Positions 47,295-57,212 of a stretch of 64,000 nt of DNA are shown here, piece after piece. Origin of the DNA: Anisodus tanguticus (taxonomy: Eukaryota; Streptophyta; Magnoliopsida; Solanales; Solanaceae); assembly GCA_034509755.1 (NCBI GenBank), contig CM067559.1, positions 15,420,501-15,484,500 on the forward strand, in the 5' to 3' direction. Made by a program: the position numbers and the translations under genes. Under the pieces are notes generated by a model, which saw only the letters and a list, made by a program, of their open reading frames with translations, had not been told where the DNA came from and made no database searches. Each line of letters begins with the position of its first letter. Position 1 is the first letter of the stretch.

Positions 47295-48590
47295 GGAAAA
47301 GGGTCTGATTTACCCTTGGACTATACTACATTAGGCGCTTTTGCCCGTATTTTAAACGCCTTCTCAGACGTGCTATTATCGTTATTTTTTGCAGTCACTC
47401 TTATCTTTGATTTAATGAAAATATATTAGAAGGTATATTTGTTCAAATTCACATAGTATAGGAGCATGTTTAATCTATTAAAATTTCTAAATATTATGAT
47501 ACAAAAAACAATAATATGACATAAAATATCACTGTATTCCGGAACACAAAAAACTTTTATGATTACAATTCATCCACCATTACATTACATCTAAATTATA
47601 CAACTAAAAGACCAAATGCAATTACATGCATCTTTTAAAGTCTCTTCTCATAATATGTAACTAACCACAAACCAAACAAGGCAACTCAATAACATAAGAT
47701 TGATTTTCCCCCTCATATTAGAAGAAGTCCCAAACTCAGCCACTACTTTCTTAAAATCCTCATTATCAATAGTAGAAGAATTTGTCTCAAACTCAATCAC
47801 TACTTTTAAAGTTTCAAACTGAAGAAAGTTTATTTTTTTCCTTCAAAAGATTGTTTTCACTAATAAGAGCACTATTTTCCCTTTTCAAAAGATTGTTTTC
47901 ACTAATGATAACATCCTTTTTATTTTTTAATTTATTGATGACTTGGATAGTTCTTTCTGAAATTTTTTTGTCTCCCAATCCCAATATCTACACGACAATG
48001 CATGCAATAAAAATCACAAGAAAAAAGATTTTTCACAACAAAACATAAACATAAACATATAAAAAAATTCATTACAAATTTGCCACAAAAAAAAAACAAT
48101 CAAAAGGAAAAAGAGATTACCTACGTGAAACTTATGACACTTGAAAAAAACGTCTCCTAAAATTATTTGGAGTCCATGATGTGAGATGGAGTACAATAAC
48201 TCCACATCCACAAACCTTTCCACAACTATTTGAAGATCTCTAAGCTTGTGACATTTCTTAAGAAAGTGAAAGAATAAGAGAGCAAAGTGTGGAGTTGCAT
48301 GATAAATGTGGAGTTTCAAAATGCAGTACAAAAAATATTGGCCAGCATAAAGTGTACTATAAAAAAAAATCTAAGAACGGTTAGTATAGTATGTAGTTCA
48401 GAAATGTCAATGGATCAAATATAACCCTATACTATGCGAAACTGAACAAATATATTCTCCAATTTTCATTAAATCAAGGACATCAGTGACTGCAAAACAT
48501 AACGGTAAAGGTATATCTGAGATAACATATAAAAATGTTAGCAAAAGCATGTAATATGATATAGTCCACAAACATATCTGACCCTTCTCT
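47295..48590. mobile_element. Long-TIR DNA transposon carrying a captured gene
   Basis: Roughly 210-bp imperfect inverted repeats (47295-47505 and 48380-48590). Left GGAAAAGGGTCTGATTTACC pairs with the reverse of the right end GACCCTTCTC; further in, GCAGTCACT...TTGATTTAATGAAAAT, ATATTTGTTCA and CATAGTATAGG are present in both arms. No transposase is inside. The 870-bp interior is mostly a GRF zinc-finger gene on the minus strand. This is the layout of a Pack-MULE or similar gene-capturing non-autonomous element. I could not match a target duplication, so the superfamily is open. Confidence 0.68.
47648..48254 (-). pseudogene. Captured GRF-type zinc-finger gene, two exons
   Basis: Minus strand, ATG at 48254-48252. 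Exon 1 (to 48121) reads MSQA, a stop, then RSSNSCGKVCGCGVIVL and LTSWTPNNFRRRFFKC: the CxCG...TSWT.xNPGRRFxxC signature of GRF zinc fingers. A GT at 48120 and an AG at 47988 bound a probable 133-bp intron. Exon 2 begins CRYWDWE-like, frameshifts in an A-run, then gives a coiled-coil stretch (ISERTIQVINKLKNKKD, SENNLLK twice) and a C-terminal hydrophobic helix (LMLLSCLVWFVVSYIL) before TGA at 47650. Zinc finger, coiled coil and terminal membrane helix is a known layout of small plant GRF proteins. The stop and frameshift make it a pseudogene. Intron retention argues for DNA-level capture. Confidence 0.78.
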
Positions 48591-49722
48591 GATATAAATA
48601 TTTCTTATCCCCAAATATAACCACTACAATCCATTAATTGTATTAGTCATTGATTGCTTACATTCCATGGCTCCACGTGGATTAAGTCCCCAACTCACTT
48701 ATCCACTTCGTCATAATTAATTCCTTTATTTTCACTACCGTCCAATATTTAAATGATTATCCACATAAGTAATTTTTTAATTTTAGTCCATTGAAATATT
48801 AATCACTTTTAACACATATCATATACTTATTATCATAGTTATGCGATATAGAACTAGCTCGTAGCCTCTTTTGGCATACACAAAATATTATTTTCAATCA
48901 CTATCGTCTCACTTGTTAAGTTCTAAATTATTTTGAGACTTCATATTTTTATACACTGAGCTCTTGATCTGCATATATGTATATGACCAAAATTTCATAC
49001 AGTCCGTATAACTTGTTAAATTTTTTTAACTCTGACGAAACTTATTTTCTCCGATTTGTTTAACGTTTAATCCCCATATAACATTTTTATCACTGTCATA
49101 AACCTTTAATACTCTCATGAATGACCTTAATCCCTTTAAGCTCATATGAATTTGCTATGACACATCCTAATGCTAACATACGGGATATTACAGTTTGATC
49201 TTTGGCACAAGCGTCGGGACATCCTTCAATGCAAGTGACCAAACAAATGTCTGCATTAGGCCTAAATAATAATAGTGATAAATTAGATAAAGAGTGATGT
49301 TTGTTAGGGGGCAAAACCATCAAGAAATGTATTCTCTTTAAATAATAATATGGCTGCTCAGATTTTTGAAATGATTCATTATGATATATAGGGGCCTTAT
49401 AAGACTCCATCTTGTGGTGCTTTATACTTTTTTATCATTGCGGATGACCGTTCACGGGCAGTGTAAATTTTTTCTTTGGCTGATAAGAAATAAGTGTCTC
49501 AAACTTTAAAAAATTCCTTCGCTTTAATAAACATGTAATTTCGTAAAAAGGTGAAAATAGTTAAAAGTAATAACGAAACGGAGGTCATATTGTGAATAGA
49601 AAAGCAGAGAAAATTTCTTCTCAAATCTTCTTGTCTTTTTATAAACATGTCACAAGCCGCCGTATAAGCTAACTCTATTCTTACAGGATTACTATATTCT
49701 CTTACTCTAATATGATTATAAT
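48591..49722. other. Intergenic region
   Basis: AT-rich sequence with one minus-strand open frame listed separately (49096-49410). No other gene or repeat boundary is evident. Confidence 0.4.
49096..49410 (-). CDS. Unidentified 104-codon ORF with a Cys-rich segment
   Basis: Starts MESYKAPIYH. The C-terminal half has CLVTCIEGCPDAC and one further Cys. A minus-strand TTATTTAG precedes the Cys-rich part at about 49264, so this part could be an exon with a splice acceptor rather than part of one ORF. A TATAAAG lies just upstream of the ATG, too close for a normal promoter. I do not recognise the family. It may be the last exon of a decayed small cysteine-rich secreted-protein gene. Confidence 0.25.
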   Translation of the reverse strand: MESYKAPIYHNESFQKSEQPYYYLKRIHFLMVLPPNKHHSLSNLSLLLFRPNADICLVTCIEGCPDACAKDQTVISRMLALGCVIANSYELKGIKVIHESIKGL

Positions 49723-49984
49723 CACTACAAGAATATATAGAATGGGCAATAAAATTTTAGCAACAATAAATATATTGTTGCTAAAAACGTAAATGACAAT
49801 AAAAATTTAATATATTATTACTAAAAACATAAATGACAATAAAAAAAAACTTATTATTACGTAAACTTTTTCCATCGGTGGTTATTACAAAGACATGCAA
49901 CAATTTTTCTTGTTGCGAAAAATATTTTTTGCAATAACATCGCAATAAAAGATATTATTGGCAAATGTCTTTCTCCTTGTAGTG
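49723..49984. mobile_element. CACTA-type MITE
   Basis: 262 bp with ends CACTACAAGAA (49723-49733) and TTCTCCTTGTAGTG (49971-49984), inverted copies of the CACTACAAG terminus of En/Spm elements. A 3-bp target duplication AAT flanks it (49720-49722, 49985-49987). The interior has repeated GCAATAA/TTATTGC words and encodes nothing. Confidence 0.88.
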
Positions 49985-50498
49985 AATTCCTATATTACCA
50001 TAATTACAATATTACCATTTACGATATTATTACCATATTTATGTGTTATACACGGTCAATAATGTCTCATTTGTTATGTATAAAAATAAAAAGCTTTCAT
50101 ATAACACATATGTAGAGTATTATATATCAACTCATTTTTCTAACGCTTGCAATAAAAACCAAAATTTTTACATTCCAAAATTGTTACAGCTACTATGTAA
50201 TAATTATGGACAATAGCTCAGAATTGAAACCAAAAGAAGAACTTTAATACATTCCTAGATAATATATAACCAACAAAAATATAAAATATTTAGAGTGAAG
50301 GAGGTGATAAAAAATTAGTAACTTGTTGGGTAAAAGGATAAATTTAACAAACCTTATCGATTAAACCATTAAAAAAATTAAAAAAACCATTACGAACTGA
50401 TAAACCAATAGCATGAAATGCAATTATTTTCAAATCTTTAAATCGATAACCTGACTCCGATGAACCAATAACATTTTTTCGATACAATTTATCTATTA
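49985..50498. other. Intergenic region between CACTA MITE and pogo element
   Basis: AT-rich; no open frame of note. Ends with the TA target site of the pogo-like element (50497-50498). Confidence 0.5.
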
Positions 50499-50837
50499 CA
50501 GTCAAACCTCTCTATAGTGGCATCGTTTGTTCGAAAATTTCATGGTGGCTATAGTGAGGTGTTGTTATATATGTATACTGACATTTCATGTTTGAATCTC
50601 ATTTAGCCATTAAAATGAAAGTACATAAAAATTATTTTTATGTACTTTTTATGCTATAAATGAAAATAATATACTTATTAATTTTAAAATTTCAATTGAT
50701 TTTCATATCTCATAAATTAAAAATTAAAAAGTCTAATAAATTACAAATAAATCCATGTCTAGTTGTACCATACCTATAAAGACTTAAAATTTAAGGAACA
50801 AATGCATTTAAAATTAATTGAGAATTTAAATACAAAT

Positions 50838-51230
50838 TCAAGTTTGATATAAGATTTTTATAATTGTAAGTTGTTTCGTAAATTTCAGTCTCTTAGCGAT
50901 AATATAACATTTGAATTGGCGAAAATTTTTATCCAAACTTTCAGGAAAATGGAATTCAATAGTTTTCCCTTGAAGGTTGTCTAAGAGCTTAACACTTGAC
51001 TCTTCTATCTCACCCCATGTATCAATAGGTTGAGGCGTTTCATCAACGCTTTCGTTGTCACCTTCAGTATCTGTTGTCTCTTGTTCTTCCACTCCAACCA
51101 CTTGTGCAATAATCTCTTCATCAGTGTAAATTTCAAGGATTGGAAGAGTTGCGTCAAACACTGTATAAGTGGTAGCATCCATTGCTTGATTGTTGCTATG
51201 AGATGGGATTTGGGCTATAGGTGATGACAC
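50838..51230 (-). pseudogene. Probable C-terminal remnant of a pogo/Tigger transposase
   Basis: A 130-codon frame, acidic in the middle (EIYTDEEIIAQVV, then a Glu/Thr/Asp-rich stretch), with FRQFKCYIIAKRLKF near the end. Plant Tigger-like transposases end in such an acidic region after the DDE domain. No catalytic residues are present. The assignment leans on its position inside a pogo-type element; similarity alone would be weak. Confidence 0.45.
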
Positions 51231-51362
51231 ACTACCAACCTCATTAACAAATTCTAAATCTTCATTATTAGTATTGGGGTTTTCATCTGTAGGTAGAATT
51301 TCGGTATTTCTCCAACAATGGAGAATGACATTTTTACAACGTATGTTGTTTCGTAAATTTCA

Positions 51363-51412
51363 GTCTCTTAGTGATAATATAACGCTTGTCTCTTAGTGAT
51401 AATATAACGCTT
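51363..51412. repeat. 25-bp tandem duplication inside the pogo element
   Basis: Two perfect adjacent copies that start GTCTCTTAGTG and end TAACGCTT. The surrounding 110 bp (51343-51480) also resembles 50868-50985 (shared TTTCGTAAATTTCAGTCTC), so a larger partial duplication is present. Confidence 0.88.
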
Positions 51413-51543
51413 GAATTGATGAAGATTTTTGTCCAAACTTTAAGCAAAAAGGAATTCAATCTTTCCTTTGATGATTGTCATAAATACTTTGATATTTTTT
51501 ATATATAATATACTTCTTACAAATATTATTACGCAATATTTGA

Positions 51544-51595
51544 TTACAACAACAACATACCCAGTGAAATCCCACAACGTGGGTCCGAAAAATAC
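51544..51595 (-). mobile_element. 5'-truncated SINE with 14-bp target duplication
   Basis: 52-bp insert flanked by perfect copies of TACGCAATATTTGA (51530-51543, 51596-51609). On the minus strand it ends CACTGGGTATGTTGTTGTTG, the (TTG)n-type tail seen in Solanaceae SINEs (Au/TS-like). Only the 3' end was copied. Its presence dates it after the pogo insertion. Confidence 0.8.
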
Positions 51596-51910
51596 TACGC
51601 AATATTTGAGTATGACTGTTATAGAGATGTAATTTTATAAAGAGTGTACCACTATAATGAATGTCATTTTTCTTATAGGTAGAATGTTGTTATAGAGAAG
51701 TAAAATATAATATGAAAAATCAGTTTCGGAGAAAATCAGGTCGATATAGTGAAATGTTGTTATAACTAATGGCAAACTGTAAACCAAAATTTGTATATCT
51801 CTATTGTACACTCCTAGCACACTCTTTATCAAAAAATAAATATTGTTCTAACTTAAATAATTATAAATGAGTTGCTAATCGTATAGACTTGATATTTGAG
51901 CTTATCACAA

Positions 51911-52288
51911 TGTTAAACAAGGTTTATACCCATGATATACACTTGATATACATAGTGTATATCACGGGAATATACAGCTGAAAGCAGTGTCTCGGATAGC
52001 CCAGATCAGCCCGTCTCGACAGTGGCCTACAACAACAGTCCAGCCCAGTTCAGCCCATCACGGGCAGTATAGAAGTGTAGTATATTAGGAATGTATATTG
52101 ATGTAATATTGTAGTGTAGAGGTTACCTTAATTAGTCTTATACACTTACCATAATTGTATAGTTAAAATTATGGTAGAATAAGGTTTTAGGAATAGAATA
52201 GGAATATGATTCTCCTATTATGGAAATATGTAACTTGTATATATACCTTTGAATTAATGAAAATAATCAAGGGGATTATTTCTTTCAT
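51911..52288 (+). repeat. 5' LTR of the Ale-type element
   Basis: 378 bp. Near its start it has a 15-bp inverted repeat (CCCATGATATACACT and AGTGTATATCACGGG, 10-nt loop, one mismatch). TGTATATATACC near 52237 could be the TATA box. Confidence 0.9.
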
Positions 52289-52300
52289 GGTATCAAGAGA
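52289..52300 (+). other. Primer binding site of the Ale-type element
   Basis: TGGTATCAAGAG directly follows the 5' LTR, Met-tRNA-like. Confidence 0.85.
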
Positions 52301-52444
52301 CTAGGTCTAACAAAAAAAAATTCTCTCCCAAATTTTGTGTTCCTCTCGGCCGAAACCTCCCCTAAGGTTTACCAAATTAGTCTTCCACTCTCCAAATCTC
52401 TTACTATTCCCAAATTTCCCCTCCTCTATCTTTGTTCTTTCAAT

Positions 52445-53160
52445 ATGTCTAAGAACAATTTTCATCCTGCCCTCATGGTTTCTAACATCAAGAACAACAT
52501 CCCTATTGTGCTTGAGATGGGAAAACGTTCAATATGCGATGTGGGCAGAATTGTTTAAAATTCACGCTATCTCCCATCAAGTTATCCATCACATAATTCC
52601 TCCCGCTGCACCTATTCCCGCGGAGGATCCTCAGTTATGGATTACCCTTGATGCTACCGTTCTCCAGTGGATTTATTCAACTATTTCGGTTGACCTTTTA
52701 CAGACGATTATTGAGCCGGATACCACGGCTATGGCTACCTGGAATAGATTGCGTGACATATTCCAAGATAACCAACATTCACGTGTTGTCACACTCGAGC
52801 AGGAATTCTATCTAGTTCGCATGGAATAATTTCCAAACGTATATGCCAATTGCAAGAAACTCAAGGAGTTGGCGGACCAACTCCGTAACGTTGGCGCACC
52901 TGTAACAAATAATCATCTGGTTCTACAACTAGTTGCAGGTCTTTCTGAGGCCTATAATGGCGTTGGGACTCTCCTTCGTCAAAACAACCCACTTTCCGCT
53001 TTTTATCAAGTCCGCTCCATGCTTACTTTGGAAGAAGCCGGTTTGGCTAAAAAGATGACCACCGGAGCAAGCCCCGTCGTCCTAATGACGTCCTCCACAA
53101 ATTATTCAGGTTTTGTTGATAATTCGGGCCAAAACCGTACTCATGGTGGTTGAAAAAATA
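52445..53160 (+). pseudogene. Ale-type gag (broken)
   Basis: Starts MSKNNFHPALMVSNIKNNIP. One extra base near 52520 shifts the frame, after which WAELFKIHAISH and WNRLRDIFQDNQHSR (UBN2-type gag) follow. A TAA near 52827 and a TGA near 53151 interrupt it. The tail turns Gly/Arg/Pro/Gln-rich (53160-53460), with no CCHC knuckle seen. Confidence 0.83.
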
Positions 53161-53471
53161 ATCGTAAGAATAATAACAAAAACCGCGGGGGAAAACGCGG
53201 TGGTTCCGGTGGTCAGCAGTCCGACAGTGGGCCCCGTCCAGACAACAGTGGACCTCCTCCCTACTGGTCCCAGCAGTGGGGCCCATAGTAGTGGGGATGG
53301 GGAAATGGGCCATGGGCCAACAACCCCTATTTTCCAGCAGCTTCAGGCAGCTAGTGGGCTGGGCAGTCTAATTTCAGGCACAACATTCAGCAAGCAGGTT
53401 CTTGGTTCGGCACTGGGCCGGGGCAGCAGGGTGGTCTGCTTGGGCCTCGGCCCACATAAGCATTCTCGATA

Positions 53472-54586
53472 GTGGTCCCCACATCTACTCACACCGACAT
53501 TGAAGCCGCAATGCACACACTTAGGTTGACGCAACCAGATCCAAATTGGTACATGGACACCGGCACAACGACACACATGACCTCCGATCAAGGTACTCTC
53601 TCATCTTATTCCAATTTGAGCAACCCTTGTGGTATAATTATCGGTAATGGTAACTCTATTCCAATTCAGGGTTATGGTCATAAAACTCCATCTCCCCCCA
53701 ATCCTCCCCTTATCTTGAAAAATACTTTACATGCCCCCAAATTGATTAAAAACTTAGTGTCTGTCCGAAAATTCACCACTGACAATTCCGTTTCTGTTGA
53801 ATTTGATCCTTTTGGTTTCTTTGTGAAGGATTTCAAGACGGGGAGTCATCTCATGAGGTGTGATAGTAGGGGAGTTCTTTATCCTATCACACCCGGTTTT
53901 AGTCCATCGAGTCAAGTCTTGCCATCAGTCTTTCCAGCCATTTCTCCTACCTTGTGGCATGCTCGGCTTGGTCATCCGGGATCCTCTATTTTATCTGTTT
54001 TAGATAAAAATAGTTTTATTTCATATAAGGGTACGAGTCGTACTCCAATTTGTCAATCTTGTTCGTTAGGAAAAATTGTTAAGTTGCCATTTGTAGACTC
54101 AAATTCTCATACTGCAATGCCATTTGATATTATTCATAGCGACTTATGGACGTCTCCTGTTCTAAGTTCGTTGGGTCATCGGTATTGTGTTCTTTGTTTG
54201 GATGATTATTCTAAATTTTTGTGGACGTTTCCAATTGCAAATAAATCTCAAGTGTTTTCCGTCTTCATAAAATTAGAGCATTCATTAGAACACAATTTGA
54301 AGGAGAAATAAAAAATATTCAGTGTGATATTGGAAAAGAGTATGACAATAGGGTGTTTCGGGAGTTCTGTGCTAATAATGAGATCAATTTTCGGTTTTCG
54401 TGTCCTCATACATCTTCACAAAATGGGAAAGCCGAACGTAAAATTCGTTCCATAAATAACATTGTCCGCACTCTCTTAATTCATGCTTCCGTACCCCCAT
54501 ATTTTTGGCATCATGCTCTTCAAATGGTGACATATCTCCTTAACATAATTCCTTCCAAAGGTCTGAGATATTCTTCCCCCCTCTAA
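53472..54586 (+). pseudogene. Ale-type protease and integrase (broken)
   Basis: Protease motif WYMDTGTTTHMTS near 53550. GAG-pre-integrase LWHARLGHPG near 53955 and CQSCSLGKI. The first integrase Asp is in HSDLW near 54137. A frameshift near 54290 precedes the second Asp (QCDIGKEYDN near 54325) and the Glu (QNGKAERKIR near 54422). The frame ends at 54586. Confidence 0.85.
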
Positions 54587-55620
54587 ATTTTATATAATAA
54601 GAATCCTTCTTATTTTCATCTTCGGGTTTTTGGGTGCTTGTGTTATCCGTTATTCCCATCCACCACAATTAACAAACTTCAGGCTCGGTCTACTCCTGTG
54701 TGTTTTTGGGTTATCTGTCTAATCATCGTGGTTACAAATGCTTTGATTTATCCTCCAAGAAAATCATCATTAATCGCCATGTAATTTTTGATGAAGCCCA
54801 ATTTCTATTTACTAAAGCTCATACTCCCAAGCCTAGTTCGTATAATTTTTTGGATGAACAAATATCCCCGTATATTATTCAGCATTTTTCGGACATCTCT
54901 CGCACCCAAAATTCTCCAGCGGGCCCACTGCCCGCTGGTCCCACTGGCCCGTCTCGGTCATCGCTGCCCAGTCAGTTCACTGGGCCAGTTTCAGCAATTG
55001 GGCCAATCCAGCCCAACACTGGAACTGGTCCAGTTACTGTTCCCGACCCTGTTTCTGCTTCCAGTTTTGGGCCAGCAGGCAGTGTGCCTGCTGGCCAGTC
55101 CGTCCCGAGCCCAATAAATTCCCAAAATCCACTCAATTATTCCTCGAGTCATAGACCGGTCACTCATAGTTAGCGGAGTATTTTTACACCTAAAAGACAT
55201 TTTAATTTATACTCTAATGTCTCTAAATCCCCCTTGCCCCGTAATCCTGTGTCTGCCTTAAACGACCCGAATTGGAAAATTGTTATAACTGATGAATATA
55301 ATGCTCTTATTGATAATAAGACGCGGGAGTTGGTGCCCCGTCCATCTGGTATTAATGTTATCAGGTCTATGTAGATTTTTGCTCATAAGGAGAATTCAGA
55401 TGGTTCATTTACTCGACATAAGGCGTGGTTTGTGGGTGATGGTAAGACTCAGCAGGTTGGTATAGATTGTGGGGAGACGTTCAGTCCGGTGGTCAAGCCA
55501 GCAACCATTCGCACTCTGCTTAGCTTGGCTCTTTCGAAGACATGGCCTATTCATCAGTTGGATGTCAAAAATACTTTCCTACATGGTAATCTCAAGGAAA
55601 CAGTCTATATGCATTAGCCA
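54587..55620 (+). pseudogene. Ale-type integrase C-terminus and RT start (broken)
   Basis: Integrase C-terminal text (HLRVFGCLCYP, then FLGYLSNHRGYKCFD near 54700) leads into a Pro/Ser-rich linker (54900-55170) and the start of RT (LVPRPSGINVIRS, KAWFVGDGKTQ, CGETFSPVVKPATIR, HQLDVKNTFLHGN). Stops replace an expected Trp (near 55372) and Gln (55615). Confidence 0.82.
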
Positions 55621-56784
55621 TTGGGATTCAGGGATCCCAACCATCCTCATCATGTCTGTTTGTTGAAGAAGTCCTTATATGAGCTTAAGCAGTCTCCACG
55701 GGCCTGGTATACAAGGTTTGATGACTATGTTTCAACTATTGGGTTCACTCACAGCAGGTCAGATAATTCCTTGTTCATCTACCGTCGTGGTTCGTCCTTG
55801 GCCTACATTCTGTTGTATGTGGATGATATCATTTTGACTGCCTCTTCCGATGCCTTACGCCAGTCTATCATGACCATGCTCAGCTCTGAGTTTGCTATGA
55901 AAGACTTAGGGCCCTTGAGTTATTTTTTAGGGATTGCCGTCACTCACCATTCAGATGGATTGTTTTTGTCTCAACGAAAGTATGCAGTTGAGATCATCGA
56001 GAAGGCTGGGATGTCATCCTGTAAGTCCACTTCCACTCCAGTTGATACAAAGCCCAAGCTGAGTGCCGCGGTCGGCGCACCCTACGAAGATCCGACCCGC
56101 TATCACAGTCTTGCAGGGGCCCTTCAGTATCTTACCTTTACAAGACCGAATATTACGTATGCCGTCCAGCAGGTGTTTTTATTCATGCATGATCCCAGAA
56201 TTGAGCACATGAATGCACTCAAACGCATCATTCGGTATATTCAAGGTACACTAGACTATGGTTTGCATTTATATCCTTCCTCGACATCCACACTTGTCTC
56301 ATACACAAATGCTGATTGGGGTGGTTGTCCAGACACTAGACGGCCTACGTCGGGCTATTGTATGTTCTTTGGCAACAACTTGGTCTCCTGGTCAGCGAAG
56401 CGTCAGGCAACTATATCCCGCTTAAGTGCCGAGGCTGAATATCGGAGGGTAGCTAATGTGGTCTCAGAATCATGTTGGTTACGTAATTTGCTTTTGGAGC
56501 TTCATTGTCCTATCCAGAAGGCAACCTTAGTGTATTGCGATAATATTAGTGCTATCTACCTTTCAGGTAATCCGGTTCAGCACCAACGCACTAAGCATAT
56601 CGAAATTGACATTCACTTTGTCCGTGAAAAGGTTACTCGTGGTCAAGTTCGCTTATGCCATGCCCCGTCCCGATATCAAATTGCAGATATCTTTACAAAG
56701 GGTCTACCCACGATTCTTTTTGAAGATTTTAGGAACAGTCTCAGCGTTCGAAGATCGCCCGCTATGACTGCGGGGGTGTGTTAA
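55621..56784 (+). pseudogene. Ale-type RT and RNase H, open 3' part
   Basis: 387 open codons: YELKQSPRAWY, YVDDIILTAS (catalytic box intact), KDLGPLSYFLGI, YHSLAGALQYL, NADWGGCPDTRRPTSGYC, SRLSAEAEYR, VYCDNISAIYLS and ADIFTKGLP. The TAA stop (56782-56784) lies inside the first bases of the 3' LTR, so the ORF overlaps the LTR by six bases. The 5' part of pol has stops, so this is classed as pseudogene although this section is intact. Confidence 0.87.
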
Positions 56785-57144
56785 ACAAGGTTTATACCCG
56801 TGATATACACTTGATATACATAGTGTATATCACGGGAATATACAACTGAAAGCAGTGTCTCGGACAGCCCAGATCAGCCCATCTCGGCAGTGGCCTATAG
56901 CAGCAGTCCATCCCAGTTCAGCCCATCACGGGCAGTATAGAAGTGTAGTATATTAGGAATGTATATTGATGTAATATTGTAGTGTAAATGTTACCTTAAT
57001 TAGTGTTACACACTTACCATAATTGTATAGTTAGAATTATGGTAGAATAAGGTTTTAGGAATAGAATAGGAATAGGATTCTCCTATTATGGAAATATGTA
57101 ACTTGTATATATACCTTTGAATATCAAGGGGATTATTTCTTTCA
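56779..57144 (+). repeat. 3' LTR of the Ale-type element
   Basis: 366 bp, near-identical to the 5' LTR with a short deletion near 57120. Its inverted repeat (CCCGTGATATACACT and AGTGTATATCACGGG, 56797-56836) is perfect. Confidence 0.9.
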
Positions 57145-57212
57145 CACAAAGATATAAAGGGGAAGAAAAAAAAAGGTAAAAACTTACTTTGACGTCTTGC
57201 TAAAGAACGTCA

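Larger units (their letters stand above)
50499..51779 (-). mobile_element. Pogo/Tigger-like DNA transposon, internally deleted
   Basis: Starts CAGTCAAACCTCTCTATAG and ends ATAACTAATGGCAAACTG, inverted ends of the pogo type (CAGT...AAACCTCTATA in plants). TA flanks both sides (50497-50498, 51780-51781). Subterminal CTATAGTGAGGTGTTGTTATA and ATATAGTGAAATGTTGTTATAA repeats are on both sides. Only the end of a transposase-like ORF remains, on the minus strand, so it is non-autonomous. A SINE fragment is inserted at 51544. Confidence 0.75.
51911..57144 (+). mobile_element. Complete Ty1-copia element, Ale/Retrofit type (decayed)
   Basis: 5,234 bp; LTRs 51911-52288 and 56779-57144 (TGTTAAAC...TTTCA), primer site TGGTATCAAGAG at 52289, polypurine tract CTGCGGGGGTG before the 3' LTR, target duplication CACAA (51906-51910, 57145-57149). 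Gag, protease, integrase and RT-RNase H are in copia order. Short LTRs, small size, a gag without a visible zinc knuckle and a WYMDTG protease motif fit the Ale/Retrofit group. Gag, integrase and the RT start are broken; the RT/RNase H end is open for 387 codons. Confidence 0.9.

Noticed and set aside
53047..53591. Minus-strand frames opposite the Ale gag/protease
   Set aside because: Shadows of the coding strand.
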